From an uncultured Chloroflexota bacterium (GTDB lineage: Bacteria > Chloroflexota > Limnocylindria > Limnocylindrales > CSP1-4), in assembly GCA_903822495.1 (NCBI GenBank), contig CAIJPD010000022.1, forward strand, positions 112,784 to 176,783: a stretch of DNA of 64,000 nucleotides, given 5' to 3'. Numbering within the stretch: the stretch's first letter is position 1; every line of letters begins with the position of its first letter. The position numbers were made by a program, and so were the translations under genes. Below, one piece after another: positions 1-7,881 of the stretch. A model generated the notes under the pieces. The model saw nothing but the letters and a program-made list of their open reading frames with translations. It was not told the origin of the DNA and did not search any database.

Positions 1-83
1 AGGTCGAGCAGCCGCCGCCGGTCAGGCTCCACGCGAAGCTCCAGCCGGTCGTCCTTGCGCGAGGCCGATCGTGCGACCGCCAT
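1..83 (-). CDS. DUF1778 (TacA-type) antitoxin, 5' part only
   Basis: The gene runs off the left edge of the window, so only the first 27 codons are visible. The start MAVARSASRKDDRLELRVEP has the basic, strand-forming N-terminus typical of DUF1778/TacA antitoxins, which use a ribbon-helix-helix fold to bind DNA and usually neutralise a GNAT acetyltransferase toxin. The ATG (83-81) has an AAGGAG ribosome site at 95-90. A perfect palindrome sits immediately upstream (96-114), as expected for autoregulation. The toxin partner would lie outside the window. Family assignment rests on a short stretch, so it is probable rather than certain. Confidence 0.6.
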   Translation of the reverse strand, partial: MAVARSASRKDDRLELRVEPDRRRLLD

Positions 84-95
84 CGAAGACTCCTT

Positions 96-114
96 GTACG
101 GATAGTGTCCGTAC
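96..114. promoter_or_regulatory. palindromic operator candidate of the DUF1778 gene
   Basis: GTACGGA and TCCGTAC form perfect 7-bp arms around a 5-bp spacer directly upstream of the ribosome site of the antitoxin gene. Dyads at this place are the usual binding sites of ribbon-helix-helix antitoxins; binding is inferred. Confidence 0.5.
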
Positions 115-241
115 TTTCGGCCGATTCATCGGCGCTGTCAACCGGCGTCCTGCGGTTCGCCACGGCCCCGCCCGGGTGATCCCGTGCACATCCGGAGCAT
201 ACGATTCCGACCTTCCGCGTCCACGATCGCCGGGCACACGC

Positions 242-415
242 ATGAGGCGCGGGCAGCTTGAGCACGTCCTGCGAGCCGCCTCCACCATCGTCGGCGAGCA
301 CGACATCCTCGTCATCGGCAGCCAGGCCGTCCTGGGATCCGTCCCGGACGAGCTGCTACCGACCGAGGCCACCACCTCGAGCGAGGCGGGGCGTCAGCGG
401 TCCGGCCCGCGATAG
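242..415 (+). pseudogene. truncated nucleotidyltransferase-like gene remnant
   Basis: A 57-codon frame begins MRRGQLEHVLRAA and contains VIGSQAVLGSVPDELL. This resembles the first 40 residues of the DUF6036/AbiEii-like nucleotidyltransferases found in toxin-antitoxin and abortive-infection modules (family recalled from memory). Those proteins normally continue for about 150 more residues with the catalytic Asp motif. Here the similarity stops near residue 45 and the frame ends at 415, next to the end of the RelE gene on the other strand. It is most simply a decayed fragment. A short functional peptide cannot be excluded. Confidence 0.45.
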
Positions 416-672
416 GTGCTCTCGGACCGGCGCGCCACCTTCAGCACCACGACCAGTCCGGCAGCCTCATCAACGAGGTAGATGACCCGGAGGTCGCCCA
501 TTCGAATCCTCCAGAAGTCAGTACCAGCCACCTTGACGACGCCCGCCGGGCGCGGGTCGATGCCCAGCGCCAGGATGGGGCCCCGCAGCCGCGCCGCGTC
601 CCCGGGCGGCAGCCGGCGGAGCTGCCGTTGCGCCGCGGGTGCGATTTCGACTCGATAGCGCGCCTCGCTCAC
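394..672 (-). CDS. RelE/ParE-family toxin
   Basis: A 92-residue protein with the type II toxin pattern: YRVEIAPAAQRQLRRLP at the N-terminus, a central FWRIRMGDLRVIY strand pair and a basic C-terminus with KVARRSESTY. RelE-type toxins cleave mRNA on the ribosome and ParE-type toxins poison gyrase; sequence alone does not decide which applies here, though the WRIRMGDLRVIY core is commoner in RelE. The GTG start overlaps the stop of the upstream antitoxin gene (GTGA), so the two are translationally coupled in the usual antitoxin-then-toxin order. Length is normal for the family. Confidence 0.85.
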   Translation of the reverse strand: MSEARYRVEIAPAAQRQLRRLPPGDAARLRGPILALGIDPRPAGVVKVAGTDFWRIRMGDLRVIYLVDEAAGLVVVLKVARRSESTYRGPDR

Positions 673-926
673 TCCCGATCGGCGCCGTAGCTCGCTTTGG
701 TCTCCGCCGCCAGCACGCCGAAGAACTCGTCCGCCGCCGCCCCACCGTCGCGGCGGTACTCGGCCAGGGCCACCTCCGCCGACGCGCGGTCCTCTCGCTC
801 CTCGGCGGCCCGCAGCCACGCTTCGATCGCCTCACCGACGACCTCGCGCACGCTTCGGTCGGCGCGCGCAGCCTCCACCTTCACGGCCCGGTAGAGCTCA
901 GGATCCAGATCGATCGTGACCTTCAT
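669..926 (-). CDS. ribbon-helix-helix antitoxin of the RelE pair
   Basis: An 85-residue protein beginning MKVTIDLDPELYRAVKVEAA, a classic RHH DNA-binding start (strand with alternating residues, then helix), followed by REVVGEAIEAWL. The acidic, less ordered C-terminal half would wrap the toxin. ATG at 926 is chosen because the RHH fold starts there and because the operator-like dyad at 938-963 lies just upstream. No strong ribosome site is visible. It overlaps the RelE gene by four bases. It should repress its own operon with toxin as co-repressor, as known for the family. Confidence 0.8.
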   Translation of the reverse strand: MKVTIDLDPELYRAVKVEAARADRSVREVVGEAIEAWLRAAEEREDRASAEVALAEYRRDGGAAADEFFGVLAAETKASYGADRE

Positions 927-937
927 GGCAAGGAAGG

Positions 938-963
938 ATACCAGCATGCTGGGTTGCTGGTAT
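938..963. promoter_or_regulatory. operator candidate of the RHH/RelE operon
   Basis: ATACCAGCA (938-946) and TGCTGGTAT (955-963) are perfect 9-bp inverted arms 8 bp apart. A second, nested 12-bp perfect palindrome, CCAGCATGCTGG, occupies 941-952. Together they sit 12-37 bp upstream of the antitoxin ATG, a standard position for an autoregulated RHH operator. Confidence 0.55.
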
Positions 964-1204
964 ACGTCCAAAGCCCGCTCCTGGCCTGCCCCGGACTCGG
1001 CTCGCCTGCCCGCGGTGCCGGCGGCCACGTCGTCAACAGCCTGAATGCGCGCGCCCGCGTGCCCCCTCGCGTGTGCGGGCGCACACGCCCGCGGGCAGCT
1101 TCGCTGCCGCCCCCTTGACGGCGTCCGGTAGACCCAAAGGAGCGACCCGGGGCGCCACCCGCCGGGCCAGGCCGATGGGTTGGGATCCGGTTGGGAGGGA
1201 CGCG

Positions 1205-1867
1205 ATGACGGACCAGGCGAAGGCGTTCAAGCGGCTGACCCAGGCCCAAGCCCTGCGGGCGCTGTACGTCGACTTCGAAGGTGAGAAGGGGCGGCCGCCC
1301 GTGCTCCTGGGTGTCCACCGGCGCGGCCGGGGCGCCAGGCCGTTCGTGGCCTACGACGTGCTGGGCGAGGCGTTCGGGGTCCTCGCCGACTCCACCCTGA
1401 CCCTGCACGCCGCGATCACCAAGCTGGTCCAGCGGGCCGAGAGCCGCGACCGTCGAATCGTCGCCTGGAGCGAGCACGAGCTGGACGTCGTGCGGACGCT
1501 AACCGACGACGACCCCGCGCTGGTCGCCCGGTTCGAGGCCCGCTTCGCCAACGCCCGGGCGATCGCCGAGCGCTGGCGCAACAAGTGCCACGCGGGCGAC
1601 AAGCCGGCGGAGGGGCGCCTGGTGGAGTACCTGGCCCTGATCGGCTACACGGTGCCCGACGAGGCCGCCGCCGGCCGGGTCGGCGAGACGATCCGGATCC
1701 TGCGCGACCGGCTGGAGCGCGGCCTCCCGCTGACGGCCGTGCAGCAGCGTCGCTGGGACGACCTCCTCGAGCACAACCGCCACGACTGCGCGAGCATGCG
1801 CCGGGTCTGCCTCCGGGCGGCGCGGGAGATGGAGGCGGCTTCTCGAATGAGCGCGGCGGTGGGGTGA
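1205..1867 (+). CDS. predicted RNase H-fold (YprB/RecB-associated type) exonuclease
   Basis: A 220-residue protein. YVDFEGE (Asp23, Glu25) gives the first acidic motif of a DnaQ-like RNase H fold, followed by a WSEHELDVV segment, and HNRHDCASM near residue 194 supplies the late catalytic Asp. This layout matches the RNase_H_2 domain found alone or fused to RecB-type nucleases. It would cut single-stranded DNA or RNA 3'-5' with two metal ions; the substrate is unknown. The ATG has GGGAGG eight bases upstream. A longer in-frame start at 1073 gives a low-complexity extension and is rejected. It stands next to other nucleases in the island. Confidence 0.6.
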   Translation: MTDQAKAFKRLTQAQALRALYVDFEGEKGRPPVLLGVHRRGRGARPFVAYDVLGEAFGVLADSTLTLHAAITKLVQRAESRDRRIVAWSEHELDVVRTLTDDDPALVARFEARFANARAIAERWRNKCHAGDKPAEGRLVEYLALIGYTVPDEAAAGRVGETIRILRDRLERGLPLTAVQQRRWDDLLEHNRHDCASMRRVCLRAAREMEAASRMSAAVG

Positions 1868-1995
1868 CCGGCGATCTGACCAGACCGTGATGCAGGAGGA
1901 CCAGCGGCTCTTGACCGTCGCGCGATCCGCGAAGAGCATCGAAGACACTCAGCGGGGGCGACTCCCGACTCGAACGTGAGCAGCAGGGGGCACGC

Positions 1996-2934
1996 ATGGC
2001 ACTCCCCAACTGGCCTCGAAGACTGTCCGAGGTATTCGAGGATCTCCAGATCTGGTACTACCCGCCTCCAGAGGGCCCGCGCACCTGGGCGTTCCGGATG
2101 CCCGGCCAGACCGAGGAACGCCACTACACGCGCCAGAACGGGGCGAAGGACGCGATCCGCGCCCTCAAGCAGGGACGCCAGCCGCAACCGGGAGTCGACC
2201 CGGTCGCGCACCTGCGGTCCCGCCAACGCGGTGCGGTGGCTCGCATCCAGCGACCGGCCATGCTACCGGCGGGTGGGACACGCATGGCTATACCCAACGT
2301 ACGCATTGCCCCGCCCGAACGCCAGACACAACCGATCGTTCCCACCTCGTCCAGCCCAGGGCCATGGCTGGCCGACTTGGGGGCAATCTCAGCCGGCGCG
2401 CTCAGGCGAGTCGTGGCCGGCGATCTTGCGGCGGACGTCTGGTCAGTCCACCTGCGCTTCTCGGCCTACGACCACCCGGCGCTGGCCAACCTGACGCGCC
2501 GCGAGCGTTGGTCCACCGACTATGGCAAGCCCCTCGTCGAGTCGATGGGCAAGGACGGGCCGGCCCAAGGGAGCTGCGCCGAAGTGGAGGTTGCGCGAAG
2601 ACTCCGCAGCGCTGGCTGGGATGCCTGGTGGTCAGACGGCTACGGCCAGGCGCCTGTCCGCTGGAAGCCGTGGGTCCGCCGGGTCAGCGAGTGGGGCGGC
2701 CCAGTCGGGTCGCTCCTGCGCGACATCCGTCGGCGCCGGGAAGACGGCGCCAGCGGTGGCGTGCCCGACGTCGTCGCCGTCCGGGCCGGGCATGTGGTCT
2801 TCGTTGAGTGCAAAGGGCCAGGTGATCGCACCAGCCGCAGTCAGCTGCTCTGGCTTGCGGCCACGGTCGGGCAGGGGCTCCGCGGCAACGACTACGTTCT
2901 TGTCGAGTTCGAGGTCATCGGGGACCGCTCGTAG
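1996..2934 (+). CDS. VRR-NUC domain nuclease
   Basis: A 312-residue protein whose last ~80 residues fit the VRR-NUC type of PD-(D/E)xK nuclease: SGGVPDVVAV gives the Asp near residue 258, VFVECKG the Glu-x-Lys near 272, and SRSQLLWL the conserved Gln. The same domain occurs in FAN1 and in phage or restriction nucleases and acts on branched or single-stranded DNA. The N-terminal ~100 residues (WAFRMPGQTEERHY) are basic and may bind DNA, but match no family I know. The ATG is preceded by a G-rich stretch. It lies on the same strand as the RNase H-like gene, 128 bp downstream. Confidence 0.7.
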   Translation: MALPNWPRRLSEVFEDLQIWYYPPPEGPRTWAFRMPGQTEERHYTRQNGAKDAIRALKQGRQPQPGVDPVAHLRSRQRGAVARIQRPAMLPAGGTRMAIPNVRIAPPERQTQPIVPTSSSPGPWLADLGAISAGALRRVVAGDLAADVWSVHLRFSAYDHPALANLTRRERWSTDYGKPLVESMGKDGPAQGSCAEVEVARRLRSAGWDAWWSDGYGQAPVRWKPWVRRVSEWGGPVGSLLRDIRRRREDGASGGVPDVVAVRAGHVVFVECKGPGDRTSRSQLLWLAATVGQGLRGNDYVLVEFEVIGDRS

Positions 2935-2970
2935 CTGCGACTCCGACCGAACCTGCCCGCTCAAGACCGG

Positions 2971-3315
2971 ATGGGGATGATGGACGACCTGGACGAAGAG
3001 CTTCACGATCAGATCTGGACGGACCTCTGCCAGGAAGCGGGTTTCCACGTTCCAGTCCTGACGACCCGCGCGCTGACGGAACGTCTCGAGGTGCCCGAGG
3101 ACTGGCAGGAAGACCACGCCTATGCGGACGGCGTGCGGGCGATGCTCGGCTCGGCAGCCGGCGCGATGCGGACGGCGAGACCGGGCACCAATCCGATCCC
3201 GTTCACGGCCGCGCTGCCAAGCCAGCTGAATGGGCGTCCCGAGACGCTCCGCCTGGCAATCCTGTTCGACGGCGACGCCATGCGAATCCGGTTCGCCGAC
3301 GAACGGCCGACGTGA
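2971..3315 (+). CDS. hypothetical protein, 114 aa
   Basis: An acidic small protein (MMDDLDEELHDQIWTDLCQEAG at the start) with no signal peptide, membrane segment or known motif. The C-terminal half, RPETLRLAILFDGDAMRIRFAD, looks like beta strands. Three ATG codons lie at 2971, 2977 and 2980, and which one is used cannot be told. It follows the VRR-NUC gene by 36 bp on the same strand and could be co-transcribed as an accessory or inhibitor protein; that role is only a guess from position. Confidence 0.45.
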   Translation: MGMMDDLDEELHDQIWTDLCQEAGFHVPVLTTRALTERLEVPEDWQEDHAYADGVRAMLGSAAGAMRTARPGTNPIPFTAALPSQLNGRPETLRLAILFDGDAMRIRFADERPT

Positions 3316-3448
3316 GCAGAAAGGCGATCGGCTTGGGGAGGCATCACGAGGAGCCCGTGAGGCGAGACACGAACCGTGCGCGTGCAGATGTCGAGCCCGA
3401 TCGCCCTCGGCGCGCTACGCCAGGTGCTCGCCGCATTGACGGTACCGA

Positions 3449-3895
3449 CTAGCGCTCGGCCTTCCGCGTGTGCTCCGTGTACCACGCGAGCTGGCGCCCC
3501 ATGGTGAGGCCCTCTGTCGGCACGTCGATCCTTGCGCCTGCCTCTCCGAGACCCTGCTCAAGCGCCTCGACGTAGCGGGCGCCCGCGTGGAACTCGAACG
3601 TCAAGCCGTCGAGATCGCCCAGCTGCTCCCGCAGCTGGCCAAGGACTCGGGCGCCCCAAGCTCGCCGGTCCGCCGCCGACATCGTGTTGAGCGTCATCTC
3701 GTACTTGCGCAGCTCGGCTTCCGGCGCGACCAGGCCGTGCTTCGCCGAGAGGATGAACCAGGGGAGCCGCGCGGCTTCCACGAAAGCGCGCCGCCGCAGG
3801 AAGAGCGGCGAGACGTACAGGTCCCGCGCGGGATGAACGCCAGACCGTTTCGTCTTCACGCAGCCCACCAGGGCGATCCGCCGCTCGGTGTTCAT
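3449..3895 (-). CDS. DUF6884-like protein
   Basis: A 148-residue protein with the signature RIALVGCVKTKR at the start and WFILSAKHGLVAPE followed by YEMTLNTM in the middle. Cys-x-Lys followed later by SAKHGL is typical of DUF6884-type proteins, a small family I associate with nucleic-acid-modification or TGT-like folds; that link is recalled, not shown. It is the last gene of a four-gene minus-strand cluster, and its ATG overlaps the stop of the GIY-YIG gene (ATGA). The coupling suggests both proteins act in one pathway. Confidence 0.6.
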   Translation of the reverse strand: MNTERRIALVGCVKTKRSGVHPARDLYVSPLFLRRRAFVEAARLPWFILSAKHGLVAPEAELRKYEMTLNTMSAADRRAWGARVLGQLREQLGDLDGLTFEFHAGARYVEALEQGLGEAGARIDVPTEGLTMGRQLAWYTEHTRKAER

Positions 3896-4866
3896 GGGCG
3901 ATCCTCCTCGGCCGGCGCGCCACGCCCGACAAGCTCGATCCGTCGCGGGGCGGTGGCGGTTCGCGTCCCGGGCAGCGCCGCAAGCGCCGCACCCACAAAC
4001 GCGCTCCGGTGCCCGACTGACTCAACGTCGATCAGGAGCTCGCCAGTTGCGTAGAGGCGGTCGGCCGCGTCCTGCACGTCGCCGATCTCGACGGGCTTGC
4101 CCTGAGGGGATCGACCCGTGCCCACGATGACGACGTCGCCTTCGATCCGGAGGATCCGGTTCGGCCTGCCGGTGAGCGTTGGGATCGTCTGGCCGACCAG
4201 GCCGGCCAGGACTACCCGCATGTCGGGCGCGCCTGGACCGGGCCGAACACCGCCTGCACCAGAGCCTGCCGTCCGCTCGGGCCGAGGCCGGGGAGGCGTC
4301 GCATCAACCTCGCGCTTCAGGCTGCTGCGCAGACGGCTGAGCGTCTCCCGCCACGGAGTCGGCGCCATGCCCTGGAGGTTGAGCGGCGGATCGAGCACCA
4401 AGAGCACCTCGGCCTCGAGAGACGCCAGCCGACTCCTTTCGGCCACCGGCGCAACCGCAACCTGCAGGTGCTCTGACATCCAGCGCGTCAACGCGGCCTC
4501 GCCGTCGCCCGCCAGCGCGCGACCCGTCACCTTCGTTGTGCCGAGGTCTGGCTCAAGAACCGACGCGAGAGTCAGCCGGAAGGTAGAACTGCCGACATTG
4601 CCGCCGAGGTGGTTGCGCCCGATCCGCGACCCGAGGGTGGCGGTGCTCAGCTTCGCCCCCGCCTGCCCGGCGTAGATCAACCCCGGCTCGACGCTCGCGC
4701 CGAGCCCTTTCGACCGCTGGACGGCGGCGGTCTGGTCGGCATACCACGCATAGAGGCCCGGGAGGCCGACCTCGTCGCCGGGACGAGGGAACCCCGCGGG
4801 CGCGACGCGCCGATCCGGGTCGAGAAGCAGGGCGATCAGGTCGCCCGGACCTGGTGCAATGCTCAC
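3892..4866 (-). CDS. GIY-YIG nuclease with McrA-head-like C-terminal domain
   Basis: A 324-residue protein. Residues ~37-100 form a GIY-YIG domain: GLYAWYAD (37), LIYAGQAG (63) and the Arg-bearing TLGSRIGRNHLGG (77). Residues ~215-300 (GRPNRILRIEGD, then GDVQDAADRLYATGELLI, then HRSAFVGAALAALPG) closely resemble, from memory, the N-terminal head domain of ScoMcrA-type restriction endonucleases, which act on modified DNA. A Pro/Arg-rich linker joins the two. GTG at 4866 is preferred for its GGAAGG ribosome site; ATG at 4932 would add 22 residues overlapping the upstream gene. The predicted role is cutting of modified or foreign DNA (inference). Confidence 0.65.
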   Translation of the reverse strand: MSIAPGPGDLIALLLDPDRRVAPAGFPRPGDEVGLPGLYAWYADQTAAVQRSKGLGASVEPGLIYAGQAGAKLSTATLGSRIGRNHLGGNVGSSTFRLTLASVLEPDLGTTKVTGRALAGDGEAALTRWMSEHLQVAVAPVAERSRLASLEAEVLLVLDPPLNLQGMAPTPWRETLSRLRSSLKREVDATPPRPRPERTAGSGAGGVRPGPGAPDMRVVLAGLVGQTIPTLTGRPNRILRIEGDVVIVGTGRSPQGKPVEIGDVQDAADRLYATGELLIDVESVGHRSAFVGAALAALPGTRTATAPRRIELVGRGAPAEEDRP

Positions 4867-4921
4867 GGCAGCTCGCCCTTCCTCAGCCGGACGGTGGACC
4901 AGGACTCGCGGCAGGGCCGGA

Positions 4922-5539
4922 TCACGCAGCACCAGCGACCTTGGCCGCCGCCAGCACGAGCTCCTCGACCTTCTCCCACGTCTCAGCCCTTGGACCCGCC
5001 AGGTCGCGGTTCGTCGAGTTGGAGAAGACGATCACGTTGGCACCCGACGCCCGTAGCGCCCTGACGTTCGCGGGGCTGTCCTCGACATAGATGTCGGCGC
5101 CGACCGCGCGCTTGTCACGCATGAAGCAGAGATCCCAATACGGGATGCCGTGCTTGTCGAGCCAGCTGGCGGTCTGGTAGATCGCCTCGGCGTGGAAGTA
5201 CGGGATGTACAGGCGGTGCGTGATGATCCGGATGCGGATGCCTTTGGCTGAAAGCCGGCGGAGGGACGGGCCGGCTCCCGGGATGGGCTTTGCATCACGG
5301 AAGAGTCCGCGCTGCGTCACTGCCCAGCGGTGGAGCCGCTCGTAGTCGCCCTCGCCGAAGCCCCACTCCCTGAGGTCGAAGCTGACCTCGTCGGTGAGCT
5401 CGGCTGGAGCCTTCCCCAGCCACTCAGCCGCCAGCTCCTTGATCGATCCGAAGAAGTCGGCGCAGACGCCATCGAGATCGACACCAAAGACGAAGCCGTC
5501 GTCGACTCCGTGCACCGTCGTCGGCTGTTCAGGGCTCAT
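4922..5539 (-). CDS. HAD-family 5'-nucleotidase (NT5C type)
   Basis: A 205-residue HAD hydrolase. FGVDLDGVCADF carries the nucleophile Asp21 and acid/base Asp23, RIITHR supplies motif II, and YVEDSPANVRAL supplies the acidic motif IV. The overall pattern matches 5'(3')-deoxyribonucleotidases of the NT5C group, which dephosphorylate (deoxy)nucleoside monophosphates. Its ATG lies 11 bases inside the end of the DUF2075 gene, so the two are coupled. In this nuclease cluster it might remove nucleotides released by degradation or deplete nucleotide pools; no residue decides this. Confidence 0.75.
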   Translation of the reverse strand: MSPEQPTTVHGVDDGFVFGVDLDGVCADFFGSIKELAAEWLGKAPAELTDEVSFDLREWGFGEGDYERLHRWAVTQRGLFRDAKPIPGAGPSLRRLSAKGIRIRIITHRLYIPYFHAEAIYQTASWLDKHGIPYWDLCFMRDKRAVGADIYVEDSPANVRALRASGANVIVFSNSTNRDLAGPRAETWEKVEELVLAAAKVAGAA

Positions 5540-7460
5540 CCGTCGACTCGTAGTCGGCCGGTGTCTCCGCGGCTTTGCGGCCAGCGGATCTGGGTCGCTC
5601 CGTCCGGCTCAGGAAGAAGTCGCGCGTCGGCGTGTCCATGAAGTACACGTAGCACCCGCGGAGCCCTCTCGTCAGGAGGACGCGGTACGTGCTCTTGACG
5701 AAGGCCATGAACTCATCGTCAGAGACCCCGCGGCGAACGCTGCGGTCGCGGGATTCATGGGGCTGGCCGACCCATCCTCCGCCCGCCGGTCGATAGACAA
5801 GGTCAGGGCCCACGATGACGCCGACGTAGTCGAACTCGAAGCCCTGGGCGGTGTAGACACAGCCCACTTGCTCGATGCCGCCCTTGTCGCTCGCCCAGAA
5901 GTCCGACTTCGGGATGCCGGGCCCAAGCCGGCTCGCCTCGGCCTTGGCGTTCCAGGGCATCGACCAGTCTCCGACCTTGACGTCGTCGACGAGGTTCCCA
6001 GTTGGATCCGGATCCGACCATGGCCAGCAGAAGCCAGCTACCAGGCGGGCGGTTGCGCCTTCCGCGGCTCGCAGCCGGATCAAGCGCTCGAGCTCCGGCG
6101 CGGCATCGACGATCCGGAAGTCGAAGTCGTCGTCCATCGGCCAGAGCACCTGCGGAGTCCGGGCCAGCTCCAGGGTGTTGTCGACCCATCGGATGAACGA
6201 ATCCGAGCCGTTGGAGCGGAACTGCGCCTGGAGCTCGAACTCGCGGACCTCGAGGCCTCGCTTGGCCGAGGATTCGCGAATGAGATCGGTGCTGCCGACC
6301 TCGCCCGGGCGCACGACCTGCAGGTCGTCGATGAAGAAGACCGAGACCCGGGTCGAATCGAGGATGTCATCGATCTGTGACTTGCCCGTTCGCGCCTTCG
6401 CTGGCGTGAAGCGGCTCGTGCTGATCGTGCGAATACGGTGTGCCTCGTCCAGGACGACGACGTCCAACGGGTCGGTGACGGTCGCCGTATCGCGGAAGTA
6501 CTTGAAGAGCGCCCCGGCGCGCGTGCCGACGAGCTTGCGCAGGTTTTCGGTGAAGGCCTTCGAGCCCGTCACGTGGAGCGTCTGAACGCCCAGGGAGGCA
6601 AGCTCCGCGATGAGGTTAACGGCCATCACGGACTTCCCGGTGCCAGGCCCCCCGGCGACGATGAAGGCCACCGGGTGCTTGTTCTGGCCGGCGGCCTTGA
6701 CCTCGTCCATGATCGCGTTATAAGCGACCTGCTGTTCGTCCAGCAGCGTGAAGACGGGCTCGTTCCGGATGACCCGCGCGACGTGATCCAGCAGGCGCTT
6801 GTGCGGGCGGAACGACGAATTCGCCACCTTGTCGAGGATCGACCCGTCGTCCGGGCCGGCCACACGTGCATCCAGGTAGGTGGCCAGGGCGTTCACCTGG
6901 TCGCCCGTGAACGACGGGTTGGTAGCGAGCAGGGACGAGAAGCCCGCGCCGAAGAGCGGCGAGGTGGGGTCTTGCTTCGCGAAGTGAAGGTAGGCGCAGG
7001 CGTCAAGGGCGATCGTGCCCTCGGAGAAGGCGACGTGGGTGTCCTGGAGGTAGCGCTGGTACTGCGCGACCTGGCGCGACGGGTGGAGATGGTCGATGTT
7101 CCGACCACCCATGTTCACGACGACGCAGTCGGTGATGTTCGAGCTCTGGACTGCCGTCCACTGCTTCAGCTCGACAATCACCGCGGCGGCACCGACCTGC
7201 GGGTTGGACCCCGTGATCATCACGTCGAGCCGCTTGGACGACAGCGGAAGCTTGAGCTCGACGAGAACACCCTGGTCGCGGAGGTCGGCGACCTGCAGGA
7301 CGTTGGCCATGGCCGACAGCGAGTTGCGCCACGACTGGATCTCGGACAACCCGGGCTTGTAGCGGAACTCCTGGAAGAACCGGTCGGTCAGAAGCGTGGC
7401 CACGCGGTTCTGTGCCGCGTCGGCCAGGAACTGGTCGCTGGTGCCCTGGTAGAGGTGCAT
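5529..7460 (-). CDS. DUF2075/Schlafen-type helicase with nuclease-like N-terminus
   Basis: A 643-residue protein. The N-terminal ~200 residues contain RLDVMITG followed by VIVELKQW near residue 97, the D...ExK spacing of a PD-(D/E)xK nuclease. The rest is a superfamily I-like ATPase of the DUF2075 type: Walker A GGPGTGKS near 270, Walker B VVLDEAHRI near 337, sensor-like FFIDDLQ, LQAQFRSN, and YTAQGFEFDYVGV with a late LLTRGLRG. DUF2075 proteins are recurrent in defence islands. It is the first gene of the four-gene minus cluster. No clear ribosome site precedes the ATG. Confidence 0.75.
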   Translation of the reverse strand: MHLYQGTSDQFLADAAQNRVATLLTDRFFQEFRYKPGLSEIQSWRNSLSAMANVLQVADLRDQGVLVELKLPLSSKRLDVMITGSNPQVGAAAVIVELKQWTAVQSSNITDCVVVNMGGRNIDHLHPSRQVAQYQRYLQDTHVAFSEGTIALDACAYLHFAKQDPTSPLFGAGFSSLLATNPSFTGDQVNALATYLDARVAGPDDGSILDKVANSSFRPHKRLLDHVARVIRNEPVFTLLDEQQVAYNAIMDEVKAAGQNKHPVAFIVAGGPGTGKSVMAVNLIAELASLGVQTLHVTGSKAFTENLRKLVGTRAGALFKYFRDTATVTDPLDVVVLDEAHRIRTISTSRFTPAKARTGKSQIDDILDSTRVSVFFIDDLQVVRPGEVGSTDLIRESSAKRGLEVREFELQAQFRSNGSDSFIRWVDNTLELARTPQVLWPMDDDFDFRIVDAAPELERLIRLRAAEGATARLVAGFCWPWSDPDPTGNLVDDVKVGDWSMPWNAKAEASRLGPGIPKSDFWASDKGGIEQVGCVYTAQGFEFDYVGVIVGPDLVYRPAGGGWVGQPHESRDRSVRRGVSDDEFMAFVKSTYRVLLTRGLRGCYVYFMDTPTRDFFLSRTERPRSAGRKAAETPADYESTDEP

Positions 7461-7881
7461 CGGGTAGGTTCAACCAGCTTCGTGTAGTTGCGCTCACTGT
7501 CCTGGAGGCACCGAGGCAGCGCCGAACCGACTATACGCGGGCAGTGTCCGCGCGCAGCACCGGCGGCTGCCGCATCAGGTGGAGACAAGGGTCGAAGCCC
7601 AGCGCAGCCCAGAAGCCCCGAGGACTCTGGGTGTGCGTGTGAGGGGACGAGGTTGGCCAGGACGATCCGGCGCTGTTCCACCTCCACGTGTTGGGCGGCG
7701 ATGGACGGCGGGGCCTCCTGGAGTGAGCCCGCGAGAAGCGCTACTACGAGGGACCGTTCCTGGTCGCGAGGTACCACGAGGCGCCGGGCATCAGACGCTA
7801 CTCGGAGACGAGGCGCTCGACAGGGGTTGAGAACTGGGCCGGCGTCACTAGAACGGCCCTGCCCTGGCGCTACCGAGGTGC
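7461..7881. other. 421-bp intergenic stretch with possible coding debris
   Basis: No intact gene was found. In plus frame 2 there are two in-register islands that read like protein, DDPALFHLHVLGGDGRRGLLE (about 7661-7723) and EKRYYEGPFLVARYHEAPGIR (about 7736-7800), separated by an in-frame TGA. They suggest a decayed gene but match no family I recognise. The promoter of the DUF2075 cluster must lie at its left end, though no convincing -35/-10 pair stands out. Confidence 0.3.
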
